A DNA stretch of 64,000 bases, taken from positions 186,001 through 250,000 of the forward strand of contig NC_092486.1 in assembly GCF_047495875.1 (NCBI RefSeq). Direction: 5' to 3'. This DNA is from Pithys albifrons albifrons (lineage: Eukaryota > Chordata > Aves > Passeriformes > Thamnophilidae). This document shows, one piece after another, positions 37,560 through 64,000 of this stretch (within the stretch, counting starts at the first letter, position 1; the number at the start of each line of letters is the position of its first letter). Under the pieces are notes generated by a model. The model ran no database searches and had not been told where the DNA came from. It was given only the letters and a program-made list of their open reading frames with translations. The position numbers and the translations under genes are program-made.

Positions 37560-37959
37560 GGGCCGGAGGGGTGTGGCTTAATTTGGAACAGCCAATAGGA
37601 GACGGTGGATGCCGCTCTGGCCCCGCCCATCGCTCCGCCCCGTAGCGTCAAACCCTCCACCGCCGCGGCACCCCTTTAACCAATCAGAGCATGGCGGGTA
37701 CCGGCTGAGCCAATCGTGACCATCTTTCAGCGAGGGTGGGCGGGACGGAGCCGCCACCAACCAATCAAAACGGGGTATAGGCGGGGCGCCGCTCTCCCGG
37801 GGCGTGACGTTTTCCGGGTCGCGCCGCCGTTTCCGCCTGACCCGGAAGTTGCGGTGCGCGCGCGGCCTCGTCCGGCCCCGGTCCCGATCCTGATCCCAGT
37901 CCCGGCCCCGTTCCCGTTCCCATCCTGATCCCGGCCCCGGCGCCGGTCCCGGTGCAGCC
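37560..37959 (+). promoter_or_regulatory. SNRNP200: SNRNP200 promoter and 5' UTR
   Basis: CpG-island promoter without a clear TATA box. Four CCAAT boxes lie at 37592, 37680, 37710 and 37761 (NF-Y type). A TGACGT half-CRE is near 37805 and an ETS site, CCGGAAGT, at 37842-37849. The 5' UTR probably begins near or after the ETS site. Confidence 0.7.

Positions 37960-64000
<26,041 letters not shown>

Noticed and set aside
36393..37645. Open frames of over 360 codons on the + strand
   Set aside because: They run through the 50-bp array in several frames at once. They are repeat artefacts with no splice or domain support.

Overview
The window looks like nuclear DNA of a bird, probably a songbird and probably a gene-dense, GC-rich microchromosome. 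Five vertebrate genes with short GT-AG introns are present. The introns carry about two dozen CR1 LINE 3' ends, the commonest bird retroelement, and much of the rest is GC-rich minisatellite. 'Bird' is well supported. 'Songbird' and 'microchromosome' are inferences.

Layout. (1) 1-9350: the 3' part of TIA1 on the + strand, from the end of RRM1 to the stop codon, plus the 3' UTR. (2) 9640-18450: complete C2orf42 orthologue, + strand, with a housekeeping-type promoter and AATAAA. (3) 19051-20305: complete ANKRD39, - strand, four coding exons, converging on C2orf42. (4) 21960-32440: complete SEMA4C, - strand, 14 coding exons plus an inferred non-coding leader exon. (5) 32450-37560: gap between the head-to-head SEMA4C and SNRNP200 promoters, filled mostly by tandem arrays. 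(6) 37560-64000: SNRNP200 (Brr2), + strand, 45 exons, cut by the window edge about four codons before the expected stop.

The genes do not form one pathway. TIA1 (splice-site choice, stress granules) and SNRNP200 (U5 snRNP helicase) both act in pre-mRNA splicing. SEMA4C is a guidance receptor/ligand, ANKRD39 a small ankyrin protein, and C2orf42 is poorly characterised. In human, TIA1-C2orf42 lie on 2p13 and ANKRD39-SEMA4C-SNRNP200 on 2q11, so a synteny junction falls between 18.45 and 19.05 kb.

No new gene system was found. The unusual material is structural: an in-frame 33-bp array that copies the end of ANKRD39 exon 2 with its splice donor; a similar exon-end duplication in TIA1 that multiplies AATAAA motifs; a decayed TIA1 alternative exon; four separate arrays sharing a 20-bp period near first exons; CR1 tails against SNRNP200 splice acceptors; and two inverted copies of an AT-rich element. 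All exon boundaries were placed by eye from reading frame, splice consensus and recall of the human proteins. For the three complete genes and SNRNP200 the exon lengths add up to the expected protein lengths.
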